Shown in pieces: positions 1 through 7,008 of a stretch of 64,000 bases of DNA. The translations under genes and the position numbers were made by a program. The number at the start of each line of letters is the position of its first letter. Within the stretch, counting starts at the first letter, position 1. The notes beneath the pieces were generated by a model. The model searched no databases. It was not told where the DNA came from and saw nothing but the letters and a program-made list of their open reading frames with translations. Source of the DNA: Streptomyces cinerochromogenes (lineage in GTDB: Bacteria > Actinomycetota > Actinomycetes > Streptomycetales > Streptomycetaceae); contig NZ_BMRM01000002.1 in the NCBI RefSeq assembly GCF_014648635.1, positions 434,001 through 498,000 of the forward strand, in the 5' to 3' direction.

Positions 1-250
1 CCCGCAGCTCGCCGGCCACGCCGACCAGCCGGGCCACGTCACCGGCGGCGAACCCGTCCGCGAGCCGGAGCATCACGCGCAGCTCGATGTCGACGGCGGC
101 ACGGATCGCGGCGACCGTGGCGGGCGCGGGGGTGAGCCCGTCGGCCGCCATCTCGGTGACCAGCTCCAGCCGGTCCGCGCCTCCCGCCTGGGCGGCGACC
201 GCGTCCTCGACGTCGAGGGCGATCACCTCCAGGACCGCACGCTTGCTCAT
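1..250 (-). CDS. cutC: CutC-family copper homeostasis protein (C-terminus outside window)
   Basis: The N-terminal 83 residues are present and the gene runs off the left edge. The reading begins MSKRAVLEVIALDVEDAV and continues with AGGADRLELV, the typical opening of CutC-family TIM-barrel proteins (LEVI, then GADRIELC/V, then the TPS/TPAP segment). CutC proteins are cytosolic and have been linked to copper tolerance, although a direct copper role is disputed for many members. The start is the ATG whose complement ends at base 250. A DasR-like palindrome lies 34 bases upstream. The next gene upstream is on the same strand, 89 bases away. Identity rests on motif recognition only and the catalytic half cannot be seen. 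Confidence 0.8.
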   Translation of the reverse strand, partial: MSKRAVLEVIALDVEDAVAAQAGGADRLELVTEMAADGLTPAPATVAAIRAAVDIELRVMLRLADGFAAGDVARLVGVAGELR

Positions 251-283
251 GGGCACCCCATTCCTCGGCGTTCTCGGGCGACT

Positions 284-299
284 ACAGGTCTAGTCCAAT
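284..299. promoter_or_regulatory. dre-like (DasR-type) palindrome upstream of cutC
   Basis: The core GGTCTAGTCC within ACAGGTCTAGTCCAAT matches 13 of 16 positions of the DasR operator consensus A(C/G)TGGTCTAGACCA(C/G)T. It sits about 34 bases before the cutC start, a position where a repressor would act. Unlike the nag sites further on, the downstream gene is not an amino-sugar gene, so this may be a site for another GntR-family regulator. Confidence 0.4.
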
Positions 300-339
300 T
301 CAAGAGTACGCCGGTACCGGAGCGCCACGGTGCCGCCGG

Positions 340-1008
340 TCACCCGAAGATGTTCAGCTCCTCCTCCCGCACCCCCGCCAGCTCGTAGGCCGCCGCCGAC
401 ACCGGCCGTCCCGAGTACAGCCGGACGAGCGTGGGGGCGTCGCCGATGTACCGGGCGGGCGGGCCCTCCCCGCCCGGCGCGCCGAACCGCAGCGGCTCGT
501 CGAGGTCGTCGAGGTCGGCGTGGAGCGGCACGTGTTCCCTCTGCCGGGTGGACCGCACCAGCAGGGCCAGCGCGTCCGGCAGCCCCGCCCCGGCGTACGC
601 CCCCGGCTCGCCCAGCACCTCCCGCACGTCCCCGGCGTGCACCCACTCCCCCAGGGCGATCAGGTCCAGCCGCCCGTCACCCCGGGCGATCACCGGCCCG
701 GCCTCGGTCATCCCCCGCTCCAGCTCGTCCACGACCCGCGCGTTCGTCCAGTCGGCCCGCTCGGCGATGTCCCGGTCGTTCGACTCGGGTGAGAACACGC
801 CCTTCTCCAACCGGTTCTCCACCACCCGCATCAGCGCGGCGGAACAGTGCGCCAGCACATCCCGCACCGTCCACCCCGGACACGCGGCCGTCGGCAGCGC
901 GAAGTCGGAGTCGGGCCGGGACCGCAGCAGCGGCACGAGGGCGTCACGCTCGACGGCCAGCAGCCGTCCGGGAAGTTCAGGATCGCGCTCTTCCGGCGTG
1001 TCAGTCAT
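340..1008 (-). CDS. Maleylpyruvate isomerase / mycothiol-dependent DinB-type protein
   Basis: A 222-residue protein of the DinB-like maleylpyruvate isomerase family. It carries CPGWTVRDVLAHCSAALMRV near residues 45-65, which holds the first metal-binding histidine of the fold, and a second helix with GEWVHAGDVREVLGEP near 125-140, which supplies the H-x3-D residues. Such proteins bind a divalent metal and many use mycothiol as thiol cofactor; the substrate here is unknown. The ATG 9 bases inside a GTG start was chosen because homologues usually begin MTDTPEE-like. It is on the same strand as the CutC gene but separated by 89 bases containing a palindrome, so it is probably its own transcription unit. 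Confidence 0.7.
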   Translation of the reverse strand: MTDTPEERDPELPGRLLAVERDALVPLLRSRPDSDFALPTAACPGWTVRDVLAHCSAALMRVVENRLEKGVFSPESNDRDIAERADWTNARVVDELERGMTEAGPVIARGDGRLDLIALGEWVHAGDVREVLGEPGAYAGAGLPDALALLVRSTRQREHVPLHADLDDLDEPLRFGAPGGEGPPARYIGDAPTLVRLYSGRPVSAAAYELAGVREEELNIFG

Positions 1009-1170
1009 GACAGCCACGCTAGGGGCGACCAGGGCGGGCGGTCACGCGGGAAACGGACGGACAGCCGACCGGGGGGAACGAGGAAAACCGCCGGACCGGA
1101 AAGCGGCCGGACAAGGAGGGCGGCCCGGCGGGAGGCGGCCGAGTGCCGTCCGGCACGGAAGAATGGGCCC

Positions 1171-1815
1171 ATGGCCGACCTCGACGCCCTGCGCCTCCGC
1201 TTCGCCCGCGCCCTGGAGGCAGCCCGAGCCCCCGGCGGCGGGCCCGACCCCGCCCCGTACGCCGACAACCTGCTCGCCCGCTGGCAGGAGCCGCAGCGCC
1301 GGTACCACACGGTGGCCCACCTCACCGCCGTACTCGACCACGTCGACACCCTGGAGGCGTACGCGGGCGACCCGGACGTGGTCCGGCTGGCCGCCTGGTT
1401 CCACGACGCGGTCTACCTCCCCGAGCGGTCGGAGAACGAGGAACGCTCGGCGCGGCTGGCCGAGCGCGCCCTGCCGGAGGCCGGGGTGCCGGACACGAAG
1501 ACGGCCGAGGTGGCCCGGCTGGTCCGGCTCACCGTCACGCACGACCCGGCCGACGACGACCGCGACGGCCAGGTGCTGTGCGACGCCGACCTGGCGGTCC
1601 TGGCCGCGCCCCCGTCGGCGTACGCCGTGTACACCGCCGAGGTCCGCGAGGAGTACCACTTCGTCCCGAGCGACGCCTTCCGTCGGGGCCGTGCGGCGGT
1701 TCTGCGGCAACTCCTCGGCCTGCCCCGCCTGTTCCGCACCCCGTACGGCCGGGAGCACTGGGAGGCCACCGCCCGCTACAACCTCGCGTCCGAGCTGGAA
1801 ATGCTGTCGACCTGA
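1171..1815 (+). CDS. HD-superfamily metal-dependent phosphohydrolase
   Basis: A 214-residue protein with YHTVAHL near residue 50, AAWFHDAVY near 75 (the paired His-Asp of the HD domain) and a later DADLAVLAAP near 148 that supplies the last metal ligand. This pattern (HxxxH, then HDAVY, then DxD) matches predicted HD phosphohydrolases of unknown substrate found across Streptomyces. The start is the ATG after the GGAAGAATGGGCCC stretch. The next gene follows after 26 bases on the same strand, so the two may be co-transcribed. The HD ligands look complete, so hydrolase activity is plausible, but no substrate can be inferred. Confidence 0.75.
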   Translation: MADLDALRLRFARALEAARAPGGGPDPAPYADNLLARWQEPQRRYHTVAHLTAVLDHVDTLEAYAGDPDVVRLAAWFHDAVYLPERSENEERSARLAERALPEAGVPDTKTAEVARLVRLTVTHDPADDDRDGQVLCDADLAVLAAPPSAYAVYTAEVREEYHFVPSDAFRRGRAAVLRQLLGLPRLFRTPYGREHWEATARYNLASELEMLST

Positions 1816-1841
1816 GGCCCTCGCCCCCGTACTGTGCGCGC

Positions 1842-2939
1842 ATGCGGACCATGAGCGGGGACCAGGTGGAGGCGGCTGTCGCCAGCTGTACGACGGCACT
1901 GCGCACGGCGCTGGACCGGGACTGGGAGGCGGTCCACGCGGCCGGCCTGGACTGGAGCTGCCGCACGACCGCGTTGCACATCGCCCAAGCCCTCACCAAG
2001 TACGCCGGCCAGCTCGCCACCGGCGCCCGGCACCGCATCCCGCTGAACCTCACCCTGCCCGAGGACACCGACAACGCCGGGCTGCTGCAGGTGATCGAGG
2101 CGGCCGGCGCCCTGCTGGCCGCCGCGGTCCGCACCGCGCCCCCGGGCGTGCGCGCCTTCCACCCCTACCCGTTCGGCAGCGCCGACCGCGAGGGCTTCGC
2201 CGCGATGTGCGTCACCGAGGCGCTGCTGCACACCCACGACATCACCCGCGGCCTCGGCCTGCCCTACGAACCCCCCGCCGACCTCGCCGACTCCGCCCTG
2301 GCCTGGCTCTTCCCCCACGTCCAGCCCGGCCCCGCGCCCTGGCCGACCCTGCTGTGGGCGACCGGCCGCGGCGAACTGCCCGGCCGCGCCCCGGTCACCG
2401 GCTGGAACTGGTACAACAACCTCGTCATCCCCGCCGGACCCGTCACCCTCACCGGAATCCGGCCGGCCCAGGCCGACGACCTGCGCCTGGGCGGCACGGG
2501 CGGCTTCGACTGGCTCGACGGCGGCCCGTACGAGGGCACCCGCGAGGCCTGCTCCTACCTGATGAAGGCGTACGAAGCCGGCGTGCACCGCCCCGAGTTC
2601 GGCGTCTTCGCCCTCGTACGCCCCGAGGACGGCCGGGCGGTCGGCGGCATCGGCTTCCACGGCGCCCCCGACGAGGAGCACCGGGTGGAGATCGGCTACG
2701 ACCTCGTCCCCGGCGCCCGCGGCAACGGCTACGCCACCGAGGCGCTGCGCACCCTGGCCGAGTGGGCCCTGGCCCGGGACGACGTCGACACGGTCATCGC
2801 CACGATCGAGCGCGACAACCTGCCCTCACAGCACGTGGTGGGCCGGGCGGGCTTCACCCGGGCGACGGTGGAGGAGGAGCGCACCGCCCAGGACGAACAC
2901 GACATGGACGCGGGGCTGCTGCTCTACCTGCGCCGCTGA
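1842..2939 (+). CDS. Fusion protein: DinB/maleylpyruvate isomerase-like N-domain plus GNAT acetyltransferase
   Basis: A 365-residue protein with two parts. Residues 1 to about 200 resemble the maleylpyruvate isomerase-like DinB fold, with DWEAVHAAGLDWSCRTTALH near 24-43 and VTEALLHTHDITRGLG near 125-140 carrying the metal-site histidines. Residues about 205-365 form a GNAT domain, with GGIGFHG, the acetyl-CoA loop GARGNGYATEAL (R/Q-x-x-G-x-G/A pattern) near 290 and the RDNLPSQHVVGRAGF motif near 325-340. The GNAT half resembles RimJ/RimL-type N-acetyltransferases. ATG codons occur at 1842 and 1851; the first is used. Substrates are unknown. The last 86 bases overlap the opposite-strand DUF4031 gene. 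Confidence 0.75.
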   Translation: MRTMSGDQVEAAVASCTTALRTALDRDWEAVHAAGLDWSCRTTALHIAQALTKYAGQLATGARHRIPLNLTLPEDTDNAGLLQVIEAAGALLAAAVRTAPPGVRAFHPYPFGSADREGFAAMCVTEALLHTHDITRGLGLPYEPPADLADSALAWLFPHVQPGPAPWPTLLWATGRGELPGRAPVTGWNWYNNLVIPAGPVTLTGIRPAQADDLRLGGTGGFDWLDGGPYEGTREACSYLMKAYEAGVHRPEFGVFALVRPEDGRAVGGIGFHGAPDEEHRVEIGYDLVPGARGNGYATEALRTLAEWALARDDVDTVIATIERDNLPSQHVVGRAGFTRATVEEERTAQDEHDMDAGLLLYLRR

Positions 2940-3198
2940 GCAGGCCCTTGGGCCGGCGCAGCCCGGAGGACCTCAGCAGCCGGACCACCTCGCGGCTGCT
3001 GACCTCCACCGCCCCCGCCGCCACCGCGTCCGCGTAGCGGTGGGACGGGACGTCGTAGTGGTCGCCGTCGAAGGCCCGGCGGGAGACGCCCAACCCGGCG
3101 GCGAACAGGTGGAGTTCGTCGTAGGAGACGTCGCTCACCAGGTGGGACCACAGGCGGCCGTGGCCCGGCCAGGTGGGCGGGTCGATGTAGAGGGTCAC
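2854..3198 (-). CDS. DUF4031 domain protein
   Basis: A 114-residue protein. Residues 1-85 read MTLYIDPPTWPGHGRLWSHL, then SDVSYDELHLFAA, RAFDGDHYDVP and EVSSREVVRLLRSSGLRRPK, which is the conserved DUF4031 core found in actinobacteria. Function is unknown. Members are usually near 80-100 residues. Here a Pro/Arg-rich tail of about 28 residues extends antisense into the 3' end of the GNAT fusion gene, and this tail has no family support. The downstream partner on the same strand would be outside the overlap. The core is convincing; the length is dictated by the lack of an earlier stop. Confidence 0.7.
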   Translation of the reverse strand: MTLYIDPPTWPGHGRLWSHLVSDVSYDELHLFAAGLGVSRRAFDGDHYDVPSHRYADAVAAGAVEVSSREVVRLLRSSGLRRPKGLLSGAGRAAAPRPCRVRPGRCAPPPPSPG

Positions 3199-3205
3199 CG
3201 GAGCC

Positions 3206-3589
3206 TCACGAGGGCGTCGTCCCGCCGGCGGCGGAGGCCAGGGAGCCGACGGAGGCGACCTTCACGCCCGCCTTGTGGCAGACCCAGTGCGGGTCGGGGC
3301 CCAGTTCCGGTTCCACGTCCAGGGCGTGCGGGTCGCCGGAGCCGCACACCGGGCACAGCGGCCAGCGGCCGTAGCGGTCCAGCAGGGCGTCCTGGACGTC
3401 CTGGGCGACCAGTCCGGCGACGAAGGCCAGGCCGTCCGGCCACTGCTCGGCCCACCAGCGCCGTTGCGCGATGGAGTCCTCCACCAGCGACACCACGTCC
3501 GCCTCGGCGACCTGGCCGGCGACCAGGTCCGCGAGCACCAGGGCGCGGGCCGCGTGCAACGCCTGTTCCAGGGGGCTGATGGGTTCCAT
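3206..3589 (-). CDS. Small hypothetical protein with C-terminal zinc-ribbon-like cysteines
   Basis: A 127-residue protein with no recognised family. The first 85 residues are mostly helical (MEPISPLEQALHAARALVLA, then EDSIAQRRWWAEQWPDGLAF). Near residues 75-105 a CPVCGSGDPHALD stretch is followed by PHWVCHKAG, a CxxC-plus-Cys/His arrangement that could bind zinc. An upstream start is possible and would begin inside the divergent regulator promoter; the MEPIS start was preferred because it leaves that region free. It ends seven bases before the start of the DUF4031 gene on the same strand, so the two are probably co-transcribed. Confidence 0.6.
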   Translation of the reverse strand: MEPISPLEQALHAARALVLADLVAGQVAEADVVSLVEDSIAQRRWWAEQWPDGLAFVAGLVAQDVQDALLDRYGRWPLCPVCGSGDPHALDVEPELGPDPHWVCHKAGVKVASVGSLASAAGGTTPS

Positions 3590-3628
3590 GCACCCCATTG
3601 TGCGCACTCTTGACCGCGACACCGAATC

Positions 3629-3641
3629 GAAAATATCTTTC
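3629..3641. promoter_or_regulatory. Short inverted repeat next to the RpiR/MurR regulator start
   Basis: GAAA-N5-TTTC lies four bases before the GTG start of the RpiR-family gene, in a short AT-rich island (AAAATATCTTT). It may be the promoter -10 region of a near-leaderless mRNA or an autoregulatory operator. Both ideas are inference from position and symmetry. Confidence 0.3.
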
Positions 3642-3645
3642 ATTC

Positions 3646-4551
3646 GTGACCCAGGACGTGAAGGAAAGTTTCGGCAGCCCGGGTGGATCCCTCGCCGCCA
3701 AGGTGCGCACGCTCGCCCCGTCCATGACCCGGTCCATGCAGCGCGTCGCCGAGGCCGTCGCCGACGACCCGGCCGGCTGCGCCGCGCTCACGGTCACCGG
3801 ACTCGCCGAACTCACCGGCACCAGCGAGGCCACGGTCGTCCGCACCGCCCGGCTGCTCGGCTACCCGGGCTACCGCGATCTGCGGCTCGCCCTCGCCGGG
3901 CTCGCCGCCCAGCAGCAGTCCGGCCGCGCGCCCGCGATCACCACGGACATCGCGGTGGACGACCCCATCGCCGACGTCGTCGCCAAGCTGGCCTACGAGG
4001 AGCAGCAGACCCTCGCCGACACCGCCGCCGGACTCGACACCGTGCAGCTCGACGCGGCCGTCACCGCCCTCACGGGCGCCCGCCGCACCGATGTGTACGG
4101 CATAGGGGCGTCCGGACTGGTCGCCCAGGACCTCACCCAGAAGCTGCTGCGCATAGGGCTCATAGCCCACGCGCACAGCGATCCGCACCTCGCGGTGACC
4201 AACGCCGTGCAGCTCCGTTCGGGTGACGTGGCGATCGCGATCACGCATTCGGGGTCCACGGGGGACGTCATCGAGCCACTCCGGGCGGCCTTCGAGCGCG
4301 GGGCGACGACGGTGGCCATCACCGGCAGGCCCGACTCGGCGGTCACCCAGTACGCCGACCTGGTGCTGACCACCTCGACCTCGCGGGAGACCGAGCTGCG
4401 GCCCGCCGCGATGTCCTCGCGGACGAGTCAGCTGCTGGTGGTGGACTGTCTGTTCGTGGGGGTGGCGCAGCGGACGTACGAGACCGCGGCACCGGCACTG
4501 GCCGCGTCCTACGAGGCGCTGGCCCACCGGCACCGCAGCGCTTCGCGATAG
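3646..4551 (+). CDS. MurR/RpiR-family transcriptional regulator (HTH plus SIS domain)
   Basis: A 301-residue regulator. The N-terminal RpiR helix-turn-helix spans about residues 10-85 (AALTVTGLAELTGTSEATVV and RTARLLGYPGYRDLRLAL). The C-terminal SIS sugar-phosphate-binding domain spans about 125-260, with DVYGIGASGLVAQDL and AIAITHSGSTGDVIEPL as the two phosphate-binding loops. The GTG at 3646 is chosen because the longer in-frame ATG would have its start within the opposite gene's 5' region and lacks homology. murQ follows 151 bases downstream on the same strand, so the likely role is control of N-acetylmuramic acid-6-phosphate use, with MurNAc-6-P or GlcNAc-6-P as effector. That role is inferred from context. 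Confidence 0.85.
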   Translation: MTQDVKESFGSPGGSLAAKVRTLAPSMTRSMQRVAEAVADDPAGCAALTVTGLAELTGTSEATVVRTARLLGYPGYRDLRLALAGLAAQQQSGRAPAITTDIAVDDPIADVVAKLAYEEQQTLADTAAGLDTVQLDAAVTALTGARRTDVYGIGASGLVAQDLTQKLLRIGLIAHAHSDPHLAVTNAVQLRSGDVAIAITHSGSTGDVIEPLRAAFERGATTVAITGRPDSAVTQYADLVLTTSTSRETELRPAAMSSRTSQLLVVDCLFVGVAQRTYETAAPALAASYEALAHRHRSASR

Positions 4552-4567
4552 ACCGCGGGGCGAGACA

Positions 4568-4599
4568 CCGTCGGACGGACAGGCCGTCGGACGGACAGG
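4568..4599. repeat. Two perfect 16-bp tandem repeats between regulator and murQ
   Basis: The unit ccgtcggacggacagg is present twice in direct succession and is followed by degenerate copies (ccgcaggacggcagaccg and similar) up to about 4660. It fills most of the regulator-murQ spacer. No gene is visible here. Confidence 0.7.
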
Positions 4600-4702
4600 C
4601 CGCAGGACGGCAGACCGTGGGCCGATCGGCCCCGGGGCGACGGACCGTCGGCCGACAGACCGCAGGGAAAGCACGTCCCCGTACTGGAGAGAGCCACCCC
4701 CC

Positions 4703-5626
4703 ATGACCTCTCATGACCTCCGCAACCAGCTCGCCTCCCTGACCACCGAGGCATTCCGGCCCGAGCTGGCCGACATCGACCGGCTGCCCACCCTGGACAT
4801 CGCCCGGCTGATGAACGGCGAGGACGCGGGCGTCCCCGGCGCCGTGGCCGGGCAGCTGCCCCGGATCGCCGCCGCCATCGACGCCGTGGCCGCACGCATG
4901 AGCCGTGGCGGACGGCTCGTCTACGCCGGTGCCGGCACCGCCGGACGGCTGGGCGTGCTGGACGCCTCCGAGTGCCCGCCCACCTTCAACACCGACCCGG
5001 ACCAGGTCGTCGGCCTGATCGCCGGCGGCCCCGCGGCCATGGTCACCTCCGTGGAGGGCGCGGAGGACTCCCGGGAACTGGCCCAGCGGGACCTGGACGC
5101 GCTCAAACTCACCCCGGACGACAGCGTGGTCGGCGTCTCGGCGTCCGGTCGTACGCCCTACGCCGTCGGGGCCGTCGAGCACGCCCGTGCGCTCGGCGCG
5201 CTCACCGTCGGCCTGGCCTGCAACGCGCACAGTGCGCTGGCCGCCGCCGCCGAGCACGGCATCGAGGTCGTCGTCGGCCCCGAGCTGATCACCGGCTCCA
5301 CCCGGCTGAAGGCGGGCACCGCCCAGAAGCTGGTGCTGAACATGCTGTCGACGATCACGATGATCCGGCTCGGCAAGACGTACGGGAACCTGATGGTCGA
5401 CGTCCGCGCCTCCAACGCCAAGCTCCGCGCCCGCTCGCACCGGATCGTCTCCCTGGCCACGGGCGCGGGCGACACCGAGATCGACAAGGCCCTCACGGAG
5501 ACCGGCGGCGAGGTGAAACACGCGATCCTGGTCCTGCTCGCCGGCGTCGACGGCCCCACGGCCGCCCGCCTCCTGGAGGAGTCCGGCGGCCACCTGCGGG
5601 CCGCGCTGACCCACGCGTCCGGCTGA
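4703..5626 (+). CDS. murQ: N-acetylmuramic acid 6-phosphate etherase
   Basis: A 307-residue protein of the usual MurQ length. MurQ cleaves the D-lactyl ether of MurNAc-6-phosphate to GlcNAc-6-phosphate and D-lactate in the cytoplasm during cell-wall recycling. Signatures: AGAGTAGRLGVLDASECPPT near residues 75-95, which contains the catalytic glutamate, then SASGRTPYAVGA near 150 (SIS phosphate loop), TGSTRLKAGTAQKLVLNM near 205, and GNLMVDVRASNAKLRARS near 235. An RpiR-type regulator lies just upstream. The GlcNAc-6-P product can be deacetylated by the NagA encoded at about 19 kb in this window. A GGAGAGAG ribosome binding site precedes the ATG. Confidence 0.96.
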   Translation: MTSHDLRNQLASLTTEAFRPELADIDRLPTLDIARLMNGEDAGVPGAVAGQLPRIAAAIDAVAARMSRGGRLVYAGAGTAGRLGVLDASECPPTFNTDPDQVVGLIAGGPAAMVTSVEGAEDSRELAQRDLDALKLTPDDSVVGVSASGRTPYAVGAVEHARALGALTVGLACNAHSALAAAAEHGIEVVVGPELITGSTRLKAGTAQKLVLNMLSTITMIRLGKTYGNLMVDVRASNAKLRARSHRIVSLATGAGDTEIDKALTETGGEVKHAILVLLAGVDGPTAARLLEESGGHLRAALTHASG

Positions 5627-5639
5627 CCCGGCACCGGCC

Positions 5640-6311
5640 TCAGGGCGCGGGAGCCCGCCACACCAGCGTGTACCGCCAGAACAGCCGGCGCCGCAGCCGG
5701 GCGCCGGGCAGGATGCGGCGGGCCGTGCGGGAGATCTCGGCGCGGGTCTCCCGCGGCTCCCTCGTGCGGGCCGTCATGGACACGGGCCGCGGGGCCGGCC
5801 GGCCGCGGTTCTTCACCCACCCCACCACCGGGTTGAGCGCGACGGCCGACAGGCCGAGCACGTGGTCCAGGGCTCCCGACGCCCGCGCGCAGCCGACGAC
5901 CACGAGCGTGCCGCCGGGCGCGAGCCGGTCCCGGAGGCGGGTGAGGGTCTCGGCGAGAGGGAGGTGGTGGAGCACGGCGACGCAGGTGATCACGTCGTAG
6001 GGGCCGTCGGGGAGCGCGCGGGAGGCGTCGGCGACGGTGTAGGTGACGGCGGCGGAGGCGGGGGCGGGCGTCGACTGCCGTGCCCTGTCCAGGATTTCGG
6101 CGTCGGCGTCCACCCCGTGCACCTCCCGGGCCCGCCGGGCGAGCAGCCGTACCAGGTCACCGCTGCCGCAGCCGACGTCCAGCGCCGTACCGAAGCGGCG
6201 GGGCAACTGCCGTAGCAGCCAGGGGTGGTAGCGGGCGTTGTGGTCCCACGGGTGGGCCGCGTTGAAGCGGTGCAGGGCGTCGAGGAGGCGGGCGGCAGGG
6301 GTCGGCGTCAC
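5640..6311 (-). CDS. Class I SAM-dependent methyltransferase
   Basis: A 223-residue protein with the SAM-binding motif I ALDVGCGSGDLVRLLA near residue 40, the acidic strand VHGVDADAEIL near 60, and motif IV DVITCVAVLHHLPL near 100. The C-terminal part, RLFWRYTLVWRAP, is like UbiE/small-molecule methyltransferases of streptomycetes. The substrate is unknown. The GTG at 6311 (VTPTPAARLLDAL) was chosen as start because upstream in-frame sequence becomes unstructured and enters the divergent gene's promoter. It is convergent with murQ, separated by only 13 bases. Confidence 0.8.
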   Translation of the reverse strand: MTPTPAARLLDALHRFNAAHPWDHNARYHPWLLRQLPRRFGTALDVGCGSGDLVRLLARRAREVHGVDADAEILDRARQSTPAPASAAVTYTVADASRALPDGPYDVITCVAVLHHLPLAETLTRLRDRLAPGGTLVVVGCARASGALDHVLGLSAVALNPVVGWVKNRGRPAPRPVSMTARTREPRETRAEISRTARRILPGARLRRRLFWRYTLVWRAPAP

Positions 6312-6395
6312 GGCCCCCACTCCACCACGAACCGTCCCGGACCGTCCTCGCCCTCCGGGCCAGGGCACCATGGAGGGGAGGAGGCAGCGACCGAT

Positions 6396-6968
6396 ATGAA
6401 CCATGCCCAGCTCACCGCCCTCGGCCGGGCCCTGCGGGTGCTCGGGGAGCACGGGGAGGCCCTGACCGCCGACACGCCGGACGCCCGGCTGCACGAGATC
6501 AAGGACGATCTGCGGCGGGCCCTCGACCTGCTGGACGACACCGTCGCCACCGGTGCGCCCGCCACCCGCTGCCCCGAGCACCCGCAGGGCCCCGTGGACG
6601 AGAGCGCACCCGACCTGTGCCTGCTGTGCGAGACACGGCGCCGGGCCGCCCGCCGCTCGGAGTTCCAGGGCAGCAGGCCCCGCCCCGGCGAGCCGGCTCC
6701 CACCGCCCCGTCCCGGTACGGCGTGCGCGGCGACCGCCCCCAGCCGCAGCAGCGGTGGCTGCCGGAGCTGTGGAACGGCCAGGAGTGGCAGCTGTGCGGC
6801 ACCCCGAGGCGGGACCGGCACGAGGCGGAGGCCTATCTCGCGGCCCAGCGGCGCGGCTCACGCCCCGCGATGGCCTACCGGCTCGTGCACGAGTTCACCG
6901 ACTACGAGGTGCTGCGGGTGTGGGGGACACCGGTACGGATCGACATCGAGCCGCTGGGCAACCTGTAG
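6396..6968 (+). CDS. Hypothetical protein with putative zinc-ribbon centre
   Basis: A 190-residue protein without a recognised family. Residues 1-50 are helical (MNHAQLTALGRALRVLGEHG). Near 55-90 are CPEHPQGPVDE and DLCLLCETRRRAARRSEF, a set of Cys/His residues that could hold zinc. The C-terminal half has RWLPELWNGQEWQLCG, YLAAQRRGSRP and EYEVLRVWGTPVRID-like segments, reminiscent of small regulatory or binding modules but not identifiable. A good ribosome binding site (GGGGAGGAGGC) precedes the ATG, and codon use is typical, so it is a real gene. It is divergent from the methyltransferase with 84 bases between starts. Confidence 0.65.
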   Translation: MNHAQLTALGRALRVLGEHGEALTADTPDARLHEIKDDLRRALDLLDDTVATGAPATRCPEHPQGPVDESAPDLCLLCETRRRAARRSEFQGSRPRPGEPAPTAPSRYGVRGDRPQPQQRWLPELWNGQEWQLCGTPRRDRHEAEAYLAAQRRGSRPAMAYRLVHEFTDYEVLRVWGTPVRIDIEPLGNL

Positions 6969-7008
6969 CGGCGGCCGACGGCTGGGCGGCCGCCGGCCGG
7001 CGGCGACG

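Noticed and set aside
290..646. Long opposite-strand frames through the first 3 kb (for example Arg/Pro/Ala-rich readings of 100-860 residues)
   Set aside because: They are composition artefacts of high-GC codon use: no family motifs, extreme Arg/Pro/Ala content and full overlap with real genes.
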